From a virus, in IMG/VR virus record IMGVR_UViG_3300020205_002835, positions 1 through 35,338 of that record: a stretch of 35,338 nucleotides of DNA; one strand, written 5' to 3'. Numbering within the stretch: position 1 is the stretch's first letter; each line of letters begins with the position of its first letter. Below, piece after piece: positions 18,077-27,919 of this stretch. Both the position numbers and the translations under genes were made by a program. The notes below the pieces were generated by a model. It was not told where the DNA came from. It was given only the letters and a program-made list of their open reading frames with translations, and ran no database searches.

Positions 18077-19714
18077 ATGTCAACGACAAGAATATTTGGT
18101 AACAATCCATTCGAAGTATTTCTCAAGCCTACAAACAAGATTGAGATTTCGATTTCTCCAGGAGCATCCACCTTTACAAAAGGCACAGTTGTTGCATACA
18201 ACAAGGATGGAAATATTGTAAAGGCAGATGCCTCGGATCGCTATCTTTCTTCTGTATTAGGAATCGTAACAGATACTGTTAGTGGAAAATATACAGTTGT
18301 CACCCAAGGAATGATACCATCTGGGGATGTAACACCCAATGGTGTGAATTCTCTTCAATCAGGAGAAGTTTGGTTTCTTAGTGCATCCATACCAGGAGCA
18401 TTACAGGCTACTCCTCCTGTTGCTTTAGGAACCACAAGAATAGCAGTGGCACAAAAAGTCGATGGGGGCTATCTTGTATTGGGAACACCAGGAATAGTCA
18501 ACGGCTTGTCTTACCGTGGTTATGTCAACATCTCGGCAATACAACCCATAGGAACAGTCAGCCCATTTATAGGCAACAGCGATTCGGTTCCTAAGAATTG
18601 GTTGTTTTGTGATGGATCTTATATAAGTATTGATGCATATCCTGATCTTTTCCGCTTGGTTGGTTCAATCTATGGAGAAGTATTGGATGGTCGTTTCAAA
18701 CTTCCTGATTTCCGTGGAAGAACTTTGGTTGGTGCAGGAGGAAGCACCAATCTCTCTACACGACTCATAGGAGAGTTTGGTGGAGAAGAACAGCACAAAA
18801 TATCCCTTGCAGAAATGCCCAGCCACAACCACCGCCCAGCGGTTGGAGCAAACGATGGTGTTGACCATTGGTGGGGTAGTGATAACCGAATTGGATCTCC
18901 AAACTTTGATTACGATGGAAATACAACAACAAAGCCTTCGGATGGATTTATTGCACCATCGTACAAGACGGATTCTGTTGGTGGAAACTCTCCGCACAAC
19001 AATATGCCTCCTTATTCGGTTGCGAATTGGATTATTCGTGCAAAGGCTGAATCTGAATTTGCCCTGCTTGATGTTAATGTTGAAAGTCTAACAAATGTCG
19101 AAAAGGACAATGTTGCCACCGATGGTGACATGATCCGTTTTGACGGAGAGACTTGGAGATTTGTCAACAATACTCTTGGTAATATAAAAGATTTAACATT
19201 ATCAACAGATGTTACAACAAATGATATTATTGCAGTTGCATCTGTTGGTTCTGATGGTGTTCCCCTATTCAGGACTATTGCTCCAACTGGAACAAATATA
19301 ACTATTGACACAACGGAAAGAACTCATAAAAATGGTTCTCCCCGACCCGCTGCTGTAACTGTTCTTTTGGGAACAGAAGCCGATGTGCCTGTTGGACGAA
19401 AGGGAATCATCCATTTCAATGGAACAATCGAAATAGAATCAACAAATGGTTCTATGGATGGTATTGTTAATATCAATCTTACAGGATACCAAGGTGCTGG
19501 AGGGTTGACACAATTTGATACCTTGGTGCAGCCACACTATGTGCAAGGTGACATAAAATATATGAAGATTCCTTTTCATGCAACAATTGCTGCCCAAACA
19601 TATGCAGGGGCAAACGGAACATACTACAGATATTCGTATTATCTTTCTACAGAAACAGGTTCACAGTTCAAGGCTAATAGAATAACGATAAATAATGTAA
19701 AGTTTGTCTACTGA
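18077..19714 (+). CDS. Tail-collar-domain fibre protein (gp12-like short tail fibre)
   Basis: This encodes 545 residues. Residues about 157-321 form a clear phage tail collar domain: PIGTVSPFIG, WLFCDGS, then DGRFKLPDFRGRTLVGAG, GGEEQHKISLAEMPSHNH, and finally NMPPYSVANWIIRAKAE. The H-N-H around residue 250 corresponds to the His-x-His that binds metal in the T4 gp12 trimer. Collar domains also occur in T4 gp10 and many other fibres, so gp12 identity is not proved. Unusually, about 220 residues follow the collar domain, ending in a beta-rich stretch (GSQFKANRITINNVKFVY) that may be an extra receptor-binding or trimerisation head. A good AGGAG lies upstream. The start is 12 bases past the preceding gene. 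Confidence 0.78.
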   Translation: MSTTRIFGNNPFEVFLKPTNKIEISISPGASTFTKGTVVAYNKDGNIVKADASDRYLSSVLGIVTDTVSGKYTVVTQGMIPSGDVTPNGVNSLQSGEVWFLSASIPGALQATPPVALGTTRIAVAQKVDGGYLVLGTPGIVNGLSYRGYVNISAIQPIGTVSPFIGNSDSVPKNWLFCDGSYISIDAYPDLFRLVGSIYGEVLDGRFKLPDFRGRTLVGAGGSTNLSTRLIGEFGGEEQHKISLAEMPSHNHRPAVGANDGVDHWWGSDNRIGSPNFDYDGNTTTKPSDGFIAPSYKTDSVGGNSPHNNMPPYSVANWIIRAKAESEFALLDVNVESLTNVEKDNVATDGDMIRFDGETWRFVNNTLGNIKDLTLSTDVTTNDIIAVASVGSDGVPLFRTIAPTGTNITIDTTERTHKNGSPRPAAVTVLLGTEADVPVGRKGIIHFNGTIEIESTNGSMDGIVNINLTGYQGAGGLTQFDTLVQPHYVQGDIKYMKIPFHATIAAQTYAGANGTYYRYSYYLSTETGSQFKANRITINNVKFVY

Positions 19715-19726
19715 TTTGGAGCAAAA

Positions 19727-22700
19727 ATGGGATATACGGCGGGTTACAACTTTGATATTTCAAATCTTGATGGTAATTTCTATAAGAAATTATCTACAGG
19801 AACCCCTATTCCTTTTCCATACAAAACAATAACTATTCCTGCCCTTCTTGCTGCTCCACCTGTTCAATATGGAAATCTACAAATACAAAATGCACTCAAC
19901 GAACTAAACGATCAGTTTATTGATGATGGTGTAAAGGTTGTTTTAAAGTTTACTGCAATTGAAGGATCAACTGGTGATGCACGGGTCACAGCAAGATACC
20001 ATACATTTCCAAATCCTGTACTCATAGATCATCCTGTAGCAGACAGATTGGTAATCGAAGGCGTTGCTCCAAGCGACCACTCTATTCTTGGAGTTTCTTA
20101 TTATGATGCAGTGGATCACCGATTGCTTGGAATCAGTGGAGCATATTACAAGAATACCGAAACTGCTTCTGCCAACGGATACTATGCTCAGTTAGTAATT
20201 TCCAATGGTGGTAGCCTAAAAATAGGTGAATATCTTGGAATATACGATAATAGGTATCAGAAGTATCTTAATCCATCCTTCTACCGATTCCGAGATGAAG
20301 TGAATGGGCGTGTGTTTGCAACACCTTATCCTGTAACGGCAGAAAAACTCCGAGCATCATTGCTTGTTGGAGTCCATCGAATAGTTGATAAGATTGATCT
20401 TGATGATCGAAGAAATAATGATAGCACCGCAACTCTGTTAAAATCCGCCAATCCAGGAAACAAAGTAGACTATGTAACAGTTCATATTAAAAACTATAAT
20501 CCAACATATAGCATAGGATTGAAAGAACATATATTTGCTTTTGCCAGAAGAGCATACATTACTCCACAAGGAGTTGTAGGAAGATACGAACAAGGTTACG
20601 GTTCTTCCTCTGTGCTTGAAGATCCTCTGTTCTTTAGTGGACTTTCATCTGGTGTATCAGGAAGCAGCGATGCTGCTTCTGTTCCTGGATACCGCAATGC
20701 ACATGATTTTAATTTTGGTACGAGAGGTGCTGGTTCTGGTAATGCGGTTTTATACACATATTTCAACGAAACAGATGATTCTACAGCAAGACCACCTGTT
20801 CTTTCTGGAAATTCGGTCATAAACAAGAACGAACAGGGATTGGCATCCATGTATATTAGTGGCAGCAGTACGGTTGCCGTTGGAGAGTCATGGGAGCGAT
20901 ATGATCGTTTAGCACAAACTACAGGTGCAAATCTTTCTATTAGAAACAATCGTGACACGAATGACTTTCGAGCCAAGGGATTCAAGACAATCATCCAATG
21001 CTCTTCGGATGGCTTTATTATTGCAAACAACAACAAGCCTTGCGAGATAAAGAACATCGTCATACTTTCCGAAAGCGGAGCAACAGGTCATGGTATTCGT
21101 GTTGACAACAGTTCGTCTGTCAATCTGCACCAAGTGGCGATTGTGGGCTTCTCCAGGGGTGCAGGAGTCTTTGCAAATAACAAGTCAACAGTTAATGTGC
21201 TTGCAGACAAGTTCTCTGATCCAGAAGTATTCAGAGAGGTTGGCGTGTTCTCCTGCTGCAACTACACAGGATACGAGTCCCGCAACCACTCAAATATTAA
21301 TGCTCCTCGATCAATTGGCTGTGGTAATCTGTTTGCAAACTACTATGCTGCCGAGAACTCCTATATCAATGCATATGCAGCAGTATCCACTTGCTCCAAG
21401 AAGTACGGTGTTGTTGCGGTAGGCAAGAGTTTTATTAATGCCGACTCTGCCTTCTCCTGCTTCAACGGTTCTGATGGATTCTTCTCTTCAAATGGAAGCC
21501 TTTTAACCATTAATTCTGGAAGAGCCTGCTATAACTACGGAAATGGAATCCATGCATTCTCATCAGGAGAAATCCGTGCATTTGATGTTATTGCTTCATC
21601 AAACCGTCGAGATGGAATAGTTGCAAACGATATGTCAACCATCGTCTGTGGTGACTCTTCCAAGGAACCCATTGAATGGGACATCTACTACGGATATACC
21701 GAGCCTTACTATAATTTTGAGAATCCAACAAACATCTCTCAGGCTCGTTTCAACGGCATATCAGGATTGGCTTCATCAACAGATTCATTCATCAATGCCT
21801 CGTTCTTTGAGACTTACAACAACTCCCGAATCGGTGGAGAATGGGGTAGGCTAAAGGATGTTGATTGTGTGTATTCAAATACCACGGGATATTGCTATGG
21901 TGGTGCTTCGGCAGGATCGCTTTGTGATGCAACCTACTATCGTTGTGGTGATGCAAGATATGAAAAGACATTCGATAATACTGGGGTGACAAATGAAATT
22001 TTGAACGAGTTGACTCCCGGAATAAATGTTGGGTCAATCTGTATACCGTATGCTGATTCCACAGGAGTTACTGCTCAAATACCTGTTTCTGCTTTCAGAT
22101 ATTCCCTAATCATAACGGGACTTGAAGCAGAATATGGAGCAGGAGCAGGATTAACAATAGGCAAGATTCTTGCGTGTAAGGGATATTTTCCTGGATGCGG
22201 TGTGGTTGACAATGGTGCAGGTGCAGGCCCAGGTAGCGCAGGAGGATCGTATACTGGAGGGGTTTGTGTTCCAACAAAAGATCCAACAGAAATACTTGCA
22301 GGAGCAACAGGAAGTGCTTCGCAATCTTTCTTCCTACAGAGTGATGTGCTTGCTTGTGCATCCGATACAGATTCTCTTTTGCTTCACACCATCTGTGCAA
22401 CAGAAGGAACCGAATACACAGATCCCAAGCGTCCAATCTCTCTTGTTCTTCCAAACTACGATGTAGAAATACGGGATTCTGCAAAGATAGCATTTGCAGG
22501 AAGAGTTGCAAACTTTGGATATTATGATATTCGTACAGGTGTTCGTATTCAACCACTATATCGTGGATCTTCCACAGGTACGGGACTACTAAAGCCTGCC
22601 ACACTAATCGGCTATGCAGGAAACAAGAATGGTAGTGCTTTGGTAATCACAGATCAAAGCGTTCTTGAGAGTGGAATGTTGGGAAATCAGGGTTCTGGTT

Positions 22701-22975
22701 CTCTTGATCCCCGTGATGCCCGTTATGGTGTTCGTTATTCTTCCGAGGACTTCCTTTCGGCAGCAGAACTATATGATCCAGTTGCACAGGTTGGATTTAT
22801 CAATAATACACCCTATATCCTAAATCTTGGAAATACCGATCCTGATACAGGAGCACTTGTTTCTGCTATTGGAGCAACAGCCGCAGAAATTCTGACGACA
22901 AATACATCATCAACCTCACAACAATCATCAGGAACCAACGATCAGACATCTGGAAACGGTTATCCTACATATTGA
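19727..22975 (+). CDS. Tailspike-like protein with beta-helix (copy 1)
   Basis: This encodes 1082 residues. The N-terminal ~250 residues share a module with the next gene (ILGVSYYD, a GYYAQLVISN strand, IGEYLGIYD, LLVGVHRIVD). From about 412 (FRAKGFKTII) to 640 the sequence turns into short repeating rungs such as GIRVDNSSSVNLHQVAIVGF, GVFANNKSTVNVLAD and GFFSSNGSLLTI. These alternate hydrophobic residues with N, S and G turns every 20-25 residues, the pattern of a right-handed pectate-lyase-like beta-helix. Several rungs carry Cys (FSCCNY, VSTCSKK, FSCFNG, RACYNY). The C-terminal 400 residues contain glycine-rich and Cys-containing beta segments. Such proteins usually bind or cleave surface polysaccharide; no catalytic residues can be named. 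TGGAG precedes the ATG. Confidence 0.7.
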   Translation: MGYTAGYNFDISNLDGNFYKKLSTGTPIPFPYKTITIPALLAAPPVQYGNLQIQNALNELNDQFIDDGVKVVLKFTAIEGSTGDARVTARYHTFPNPVLIDHPVADRLVIEGVAPSDHSILGVSYYDAVDHRLLGISGAYYKNTETASANGYYAQLVISNGGSLKIGEYLGIYDNRYQKYLNPSFYRFRDEVNGRVFATPYPVTAEKLRASLLVGVHRIVDKIDLDDRRNNDSTATLLKSANPGNKVDYVTVHIKNYNPTYSIGLKEHIFAFARRAYITPQGVVGRYEQGYGSSSVLEDPLFFSGLSSGVSGSSDAASVPGYRNAHDFNFGTRGAGSGNAVLYTYFNETDDSTARPPVLSGNSVINKNEQGLASMYISGSSTVAVGESWERYDRLAQTTGANLSIRNNRDTNDFRAKGFKTIIQCSSDGFIIANNNKPCEIKNIVILSESGATGHGIRVDNSSSVNLHQVAIVGFSRGAGVFANNKSTVNVLADKFSDPEVFREVGVFSCCNYTGYESRNHSNINAPRSIGCGNLFANYYAAENSYINAYAAVSTCSKKYGVVAVGKSFINADSAFSCFNGSDGFFSSNGSLLTINSGRACYNYGNGIHAFSSGEIRAFDVIASSNRRDGIVANDMSTIVCGDSSKEPIEWDIYYGYTEPYYNFENPTNISQARFNGISGLASSTDSFINASFFETYNNSRIGGEWGRLKDVDCVYSNTTGYCYGGASAGSLCDATYYRCGDARYEKTFDNTGVTNEILNELTPGINVGSICIPYADSTGVTAQIPVSAFRYSLIITGLEAEYGAGAGLTIGKILACKGYFPGCGVVDNGAGAGPGSAGGSYTGGVCVPTKDPTEILAGATGSASQSFFLQSDVLACASDTDSLLLHTICATEGTEYTDPKRPISLVLPNYDVEIRDSAKIAFAGRVANFGYYDIRTGVRIQPLYRGSSTGTGLLKPATLIGYAGNKNGSALVITDQSVLESGMLGNQGSGSLDPRDARYGVRYSSEDFLSAAELYDPVAQVGFINNTPYILNLGNTDPDTGALVSAIGATAAEILTTNTSSTSQQSSGTNDQTSGNGYPTY

Positions 22976-22991
22976 TACTTGGAGATAGAAT

Positions 22992-25900
22992 ATGCCGAAT
23001 AACCTTCAGTTCTTAGACGATCCAGATGATGTACCATTCATCAATGAAAACATCACGCTTTATGTGGGTGTGGATGGTAGTGATGACGAGAACTCTGGTC
23101 TAACAGGAAATGCATTTAGGTCATTAGGCAAGGCTGTTGATGTTGTCAGAAACAAGATTGTTGGAAAAACCAACATGGTTACCATTCAACTTGGTGCAAT
23201 CCAATCAAATCCTGATGGTACGGGAAAGAAATATTTTGAAGAAGAAGATATCAATATTGATTTTGAATCTGCAAGAAGACTCAAAATCAAGGGTGTCAAG
23301 CCAACCAACCATGAAGTTGTTGGCATAAGTTACTATGATAAGGCTCCTGATAAGGAAGGTTACTACTGCCAAATACTTGTCACGAATCAGGATAAGATAT
23401 CCATTGGTGATTACATCGGCATATACGACCATTTAAAGATAAAGAAGGGCAATCCCTCCTATTATTGGGTAAGAAACAATATTAAGAGTTCTCTTACCAG
23501 AATGGTTACCCCAAACAACTGCTATATTGATGCTATTCGTGGAGACATGATTCTTGGAGTACACGAAGTTGTTGATGTGGGATCAGCCGTGGAGCACGAT
23601 GGAATCTATGCCAGTACATCAACAGAAATATTTAGTCCTGTTGATCTAAAGGTTGGCGTGGTGACTGTGTGTATCAAGAACAACAACTTCACCTACAGAA
23701 GATTAAACGAAGTTCCATTTTGGAACTCGCTTGGAACCAAGGGTGGAGATCCAATCTACACATATGCAGGAGGCCCAGGAAACTCTCCACTACAGGCAGC
23801 AATAAATAACCACAATGTTATGCCACCCATATTCTATGGAGCGGCTGCCATGTCTAATCCACAAACAATAGAATCCCAAGGATTTGAACCTCTTTATTTT
23901 TCAAATCCTGTTCAACAGATTGAGATTGTGGATATTATGATTCGTGGATATCGTCTAAGTATAAAATCACTTGACAACAAGATTACCGATCCCAGATTTG
24001 GAAAATTGGCTAAGAACGCAACTCTACTTTGGGATGACAAGAATCTAACAGGACAGAACAGAATCATTGTTGCATCAACCATTGCCGCATATTTCTACAA
24101 GAAACTTATAGATGATCTTCAGATTTCGGGTGATCTTCCTTACTACTTTGGAAGATCAACAGATCCGTTCATAAAAACAAGTCAAATCGTCAAGGCTGCA
24201 AAGAAGTTGCGTGACTATCTGCTATCTGGTGCTCGGCTTATAAATGGTGTTCCTCCTTGGGATGAAGAAAATCATCCAGGATATGGATATGGGCCCTTTG
24301 AGAGTGGAGTGGCAAGACCTCCTCTTGGGAGTGGTGCAAACATAGACAAAGGTTCGTATCCAACGGAATATTCGGATCCAAACAAGTTATCATTGCTGCT
24401 ACAATACTATAACTTATATCCACCAATCAATGGGCAGTTGTACGGACCAACTTTAGTTAAACGCATTCTTTCTTGGTATAACGACAATGCAACACAAAAT
24501 GGTCTTCAACTTGACCGTTGGGAAAAGAAGGGGAACCAAAGTCCATTCTTCTGTGGCTATATCACTCCGCAAGGTTGGTTCAAGCAGCGGTATGTAACCA
24601 ATATCGGTAATACTCTTGGTTCTGATATACCAAGCCTAAAAGATATAACCGATCCTAATGGATATCATCGTCTTTTTGGTGGAATATATCCAAACTATGT
24701 TGCAAATGATAATACTGCCTTTAATAAAATCATTGCTGGAGCAAAAGGGGTATTCTCAAATGAAAGAGATGCAACCAAGAATCAATATTGGATTGAACCT
24801 ATTTCTTTTCAATATGAAGCATCAGGACTAACTGCATCTGGAGGATATAGTTATGGCAATACTGCTGCCTATACCCCCCGAGGATCAATGGGATCGGTAT
24901 GGTATTCTGGTTCTGTGAACTTTCTTAGATTGGATAACAGTACAGATAGTGGTAGAGGCGTGGGGCAAATGGGAGCCTTTGCATTTGATCGGTACTCATT
25001 GGCATATCAACAAGATTCTGATACCACAACGAATGATGCAATAACATCCAAATCATTCACAGGCACTCCTCAAACTAGTTCAACACTCGAAATAATGTAT
25101 TCAGCAGAAACCACAAATCTAAGAGCCAAGTGCTTCAAGACTGTGCTTCGCTTTGGTGGCAACGGGATCAAGGTGATACAGAAGGCAAAATTGGGTCTTA
25201 TCAAGGATGTTTGCTTGGTAAACTTTGGACAGCAAGTTTCATCAAAAAGAACATATGGTTTGATGGCAGATCAAGAGTCGGTCATTAATGCAAGTAATAT
25301 TGCAGTTTCGAGTTTTTCTTGTGGTATATCGGCAAGAAATCAATCATTAGTTAATCTGTTGGCAGACTTGGGCGACAGCGATAATATCTATCATAAGAAT
25401 ATGTTTGCTCCAATAGATCCTGCTGCAATTGTAACAGGAAACGAAATAGGCATAGAAAGCGCATTAAAATCCCATATCAATGCAAGAAGAACAGTAAGTA
25501 CTGGTTCAAAGAGTGCAAACTATCTTGCTGTGGCATCTTCCTCAATAGACTGTTCAAACTCTATGTCTTCATCTGGATTCAAGCACGGCTATGTTTGTGA
25601 GTTCAACTCATATATGAAGGCATTAAACTCCTTCTCGGAGTTTAATGGTGGTGTGGGATACTGTGCTGCAAACAACAGCATTCTCATCTGTCACAGAAGC
25701 CGATCCATATGGAATGGGTATCATGGCTTGTATGCAACTAATAGTTCTACTGCAAAATGTTATGAGTTTGTTTCCCGTTCCAATGGTGGAGATGGAATGT
25801 TGGCTCAAGGAAAATCAGTGGTATCGGCAGGAGCAAACTCTTCGAAGTCGGCAAACTATCGTAAGGAAATAACATCATCAAGATATATTGATCCCACAGA

Positions 25901-26252
25901 TACATCAAACAATAATTCCACATACGCTTCTCTTCCGCCACATCTTTTTCAAGTAAAGGTAGTTACTCCTGATATTGAACCAACATTATCTCTTCCAAGT
26001 GCATCGGTTTCGATAAACAGTAATCCAACACACGGAACGAATGTTCTGTACCATGAGTGCAACAGCACAATATCAGAGTTTAATGCAGGATCTGGATTTG
26101 CTTCCGAGACAGATTCGCTTATAGTTGCAGACAACACAATCTCACGATATAACAGTAAAAGATATGGTGAGTTCTTTATCTACGGTTGGTCAGGAATAAG
26201 AGGATGTTTTCCAACAGACACATTCTCGCCATATGAAAGAGGCACACTATGA
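22992..26252 (+). CDS. Tailspike-like protein with beta-helix (copy 2)
   Basis: This encodes 1086 residues and is paralogous to the gene before it. The opening ITLYVGVDGSDDENSGLTGN followed by AFRSLGKAVDVV is the classic start of pectate-lyase-like tailspikes. Shared landmarks with copy 1 are VVGISYYD, GYYCQILVTN, IGDYIGIYD, an N-P-S-Y-Y segment, and LGVHEVVD. In the beta-helix (about 710-965) they share RAKCFKTVL, LGLIKDVCLVNF, SLVNLLADLGDS and GDGMLAQGKSVV. Identity is low and clearly domain-wise, so the duplication is old. Copy 2 has a long unique middle section (about 235-700) rich in Y, P and N. The C-terminus after the helix is short, ending soon after a SEFNAGSGFASETDS rung. GGAG lies upstream, and the stop overlaps the next ATG. 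Confidence 0.7.
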   Translation: MPNNLQFLDDPDDVPFINENITLYVGVDGSDDENSGLTGNAFRSLGKAVDVVRNKIVGKTNMVTIQLGAIQSNPDGTGKKYFEEEDINIDFESARRLKIKGVKPTNHEVVGISYYDKAPDKEGYYCQILVTNQDKISIGDYIGIYDHLKIKKGNPSYYWVRNNIKSSLTRMVTPNNCYIDAIRGDMILGVHEVVDVGSAVEHDGIYASTSTEIFSPVDLKVGVVTVCIKNNNFTYRRLNEVPFWNSLGTKGGDPIYTYAGGPGNSPLQAAINNHNVMPPIFYGAAAMSNPQTIESQGFEPLYFSNPVQQIEIVDIMIRGYRLSIKSLDNKITDPRFGKLAKNATLLWDDKNLTGQNRIIVASTIAAYFYKKLIDDLQISGDLPYYFGRSTDPFIKTSQIVKAAKKLRDYLLSGARLINGVPPWDEENHPGYGYGPFESGVARPPLGSGANIDKGSYPTEYSDPNKLSLLLQYYNLYPPINGQLYGPTLVKRILSWYNDNATQNGLQLDRWEKKGNQSPFFCGYITPQGWFKQRYVTNIGNTLGSDIPSLKDITDPNGYHRLFGGIYPNYVANDNTAFNKIIAGAKGVFSNERDATKNQYWIEPISFQYEASGLTASGGYSYGNTAAYTPRGSMGSVWYSGSVNFLRLDNSTDSGRGVGQMGAFAFDRYSLAYQQDSDTTTNDAITSKSFTGTPQTSSTLEIMYSAETTNLRAKCFKTVLRFGGNGIKVIQKAKLGLIKDVCLVNFGQQVSSKRTYGLMADQESVINASNIAVSSFSCGISARNQSLVNLLADLGDSDNIYHKNMFAPIDPAAIVTGNEIGIESALKSHINARRTVSTGSKSANYLAVASSSIDCSNSMSSSGFKHGYVCEFNSYMKALNSFSEFNGGVGYCAANNSILICHRSRSIWNGYHGLYATNSSTAKCYEFVSRSNGGDGMLAQGKSVVSAGANSSKSANYRKEITSSRYIDPTDTSNNNSTYASLPPHLFQVKVVTPDIEPTLSLPSASVSINSNPTHGTNVLYHECNSTISEFNAGSGFASETDSLIVADNTISRYNSKRYGEFFIYGWSGIRGCFPTDTFSPYERGTL

Positions 26253-27913
26253 GCATGGGTGGTGATTCAGATCCGCAACCAATTGATATTCCTGGTATTT
26301 CGTATGCTCCTGGATTTGAATCAGGAACGGTGTGGTCTACTCAATACTCATCCGAGTTGGATGGCTGTCTTGCATTGGCACAAAGTCAATATCTCTTATC
26401 AAATTTTGTCACCCGAGATATTGAAGGAAGAACCGCAGGAATCTGTGTTAATCCGTTTGACTTTAATTTTGCAAAGACAAACAAATTAGATGGTACATGG
26501 GCAAAAAGACCTGATGGTTATACAAAAAACACATATGAACCATGTGATTGCTCTTATTATAAGTGTGATCGTGCTTTCCAAGGCATGGGATATACTTTAG
26601 ATATAGAATTCCTTTGGTATGGTGAAGGAAATCTGAAAGGGCTAATAGACTCTTTTAGGCTTATCGGTAGCCCCCATGATACAGCAGACGAAAACTACCA
26701 ATTAGAATCTATAGGATTTCCTAAAGGGGTATTGGATCCAGGATCATATTATACCGCACAAGAACCTATTGTGGGAACAATAACGGTTGAAGATTTCAAT
26801 GGGTATAAAGCACTAATAGAAGGGTTGGATTCATCAATATCATATGGATCAAAAGAGGCAGGATTATTAACATATGCTCTTATTGATATATGTGGAAGCA
26901 TTACTGCTGGTATTAATTTTAAGAATAATATTATATCATTTCTTGCGCTTTCGGAAGATGTATTAAAAGTAGATGGAGATGTTGGTTTTGGTGGAGGGTA
27001 TCTTGATGGAGGAACTGTTTGGAATGAGATTGCCAAGAATATCTCTTCAAATTATGCAAAGAATGCAAATATTCCTGGGTTTAGTGCAGAGATTTTATAT
27101 GAAGTTATACCAGGATTAGAGAATGTTGAAGAAAAGTGTATGTGCCTTGATGCAGGACTATATGGATATGATGCACACCCTGTTGCAGATTGGCACATTG
27201 TAAAAGAGCAATTGGAGACTTCCGATATACAAGATGGTTTAGCAGGTGGAATTGATGCTTTTATTCAAATGGGATTTGCAGGAACAACATTTGATCTTGC
27301 AAAATATCTCACGCTTGATGGTCAGAAACTAAAAACAGCAGGAGTAACTGGGGTAAAGCCCTATAACTATGGGCCTAATTGGATGTTTGGTTATGGATTC
27401 TCAGATCTTAATGTTATTTGCGTATCTACTCCTGAGTTTAAGAATTGGGAAGTACGAAACTCAGGAAAAATCAGAATGTCAGGATCTCCCAACGGAGAAC
27501 CGTATTCGTTTGGAAACCAATGGCAAGAGTGGGGACAAAGAATAGGTGTTCCTCAGACCCAATATATACCTGTAAGCCCTATAACAATAGGTGGTGGAGA
27601 CTTTGTTGATCCAAACTTTGGTTATAAGGGTTCTCTTGAAGGAAGTCTTATATATCGTGGAAGACTAACAGAAGATGTATCAGCATATGAAGGACAAGAT
27701 TATGAGTTTGCGTTCTTAGGAATAACAAATGGGGATATGCCTACTGGATCAGCAAACAATAATGGAAAGTTCTTCTTTGGATTAACTTCTGTTCCTCATG
27801 TGGATGCCGTAACAAACACCGAAGCCTATGGAGTAAGCGGTTTGGTTGAAGATATTGTATTTTCTCCAAACTTTTCAGAATCACCTCAAGATAAAACCAT
27901 TTATAGATTGTGA
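26249..27913 (+). CDS. Unassigned probable virion protein
   Basis: This encodes 554 residues, not recognised. The start overlaps the tailspike stop (ATGA), so expression is coupled. The N-terminal third has a Cys cluster (EPCDCSYYKCDRAF, about 98-111) and a second pair, KCMCLDAG, lies near 293-300. The remainder is rich in glycine, aromatic residues and acidic residues, with beta-type stretches (YTLDIEFLWYG, GTITVEDFNG, AGLLTYALIDICGSITAGI). No signal peptide or confident membrane segment is seen. Being last in the adhesin block and coupled to the tailspike, it may be a tailspike partner, capping protein or further adhesin. That is inference from position only. Clustered cysteines are uncommon in T4-like tail proteins and might bind metal. 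Confidence 0.6.
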   Translation: MSMGGDSDPQPIDIPGISYAPGFESGTVWSTQYSSELDGCLALAQSQYLLSNFVTRDIEGRTAGICVNPFDFNFAKTNKLDGTWAKRPDGYTKNTYEPCDCSYYKCDRAFQGMGYTLDIEFLWYGEGNLKGLIDSFRLIGSPHDTADENYQLESIGFPKGVLDPGSYYTAQEPIVGTITVEDFNGYKALIEGLDSSISYGSKEAGLLTYALIDICGSITAGINFKNNIISFLALSEDVLKVDGDVGFGGGYLDGGTVWNEIAKNISSNYAKNANIPGFSAEILYEVIPGLENVEEKCMCLDAGLYGYDAHPVADWHIVKEQLETSDIQDGLAGGIDAFIQMGFAGTTFDLAKYLTLDGQKLKTAGVTGVKPYNYGPNWMFGYGFSDLNVICVSTPEFKNWEVRNSGKIRMSGSPNGEPYSFGNQWQEWGQRIGVPQTQYIPVSPITIGGGDFVDPNFGYKGSLEGSLIYRGRLTEDVSAYEGQDYEFAFLGITNGDMPTGSANNNGKFFFGLTSVPHVDAVTNTEAYGVSGLVEDIVFSPNFSESPQDKTIYRL

Positions 27914-27919
27914 GTAAAC

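Noticed and set aside
18665-18997. Minus-strand open frame of 110 codons
   Set aside because: It is antisense to the conserved tail collar domain and has no protein-like features of its own.
20596-21063. Minus-strand open frame of 155 codons
   Set aside because: It is embedded antisense to the tailspike gene, without ribosome-binding site or family resemblance.
22110-22604. Minus-strand open frame of 164 codons
   Set aside because: It lies fully inside the first tailspike gene, has leucine/histidine-rich low-complexity translation and no recognisable domain: a shadow of the coding strand.
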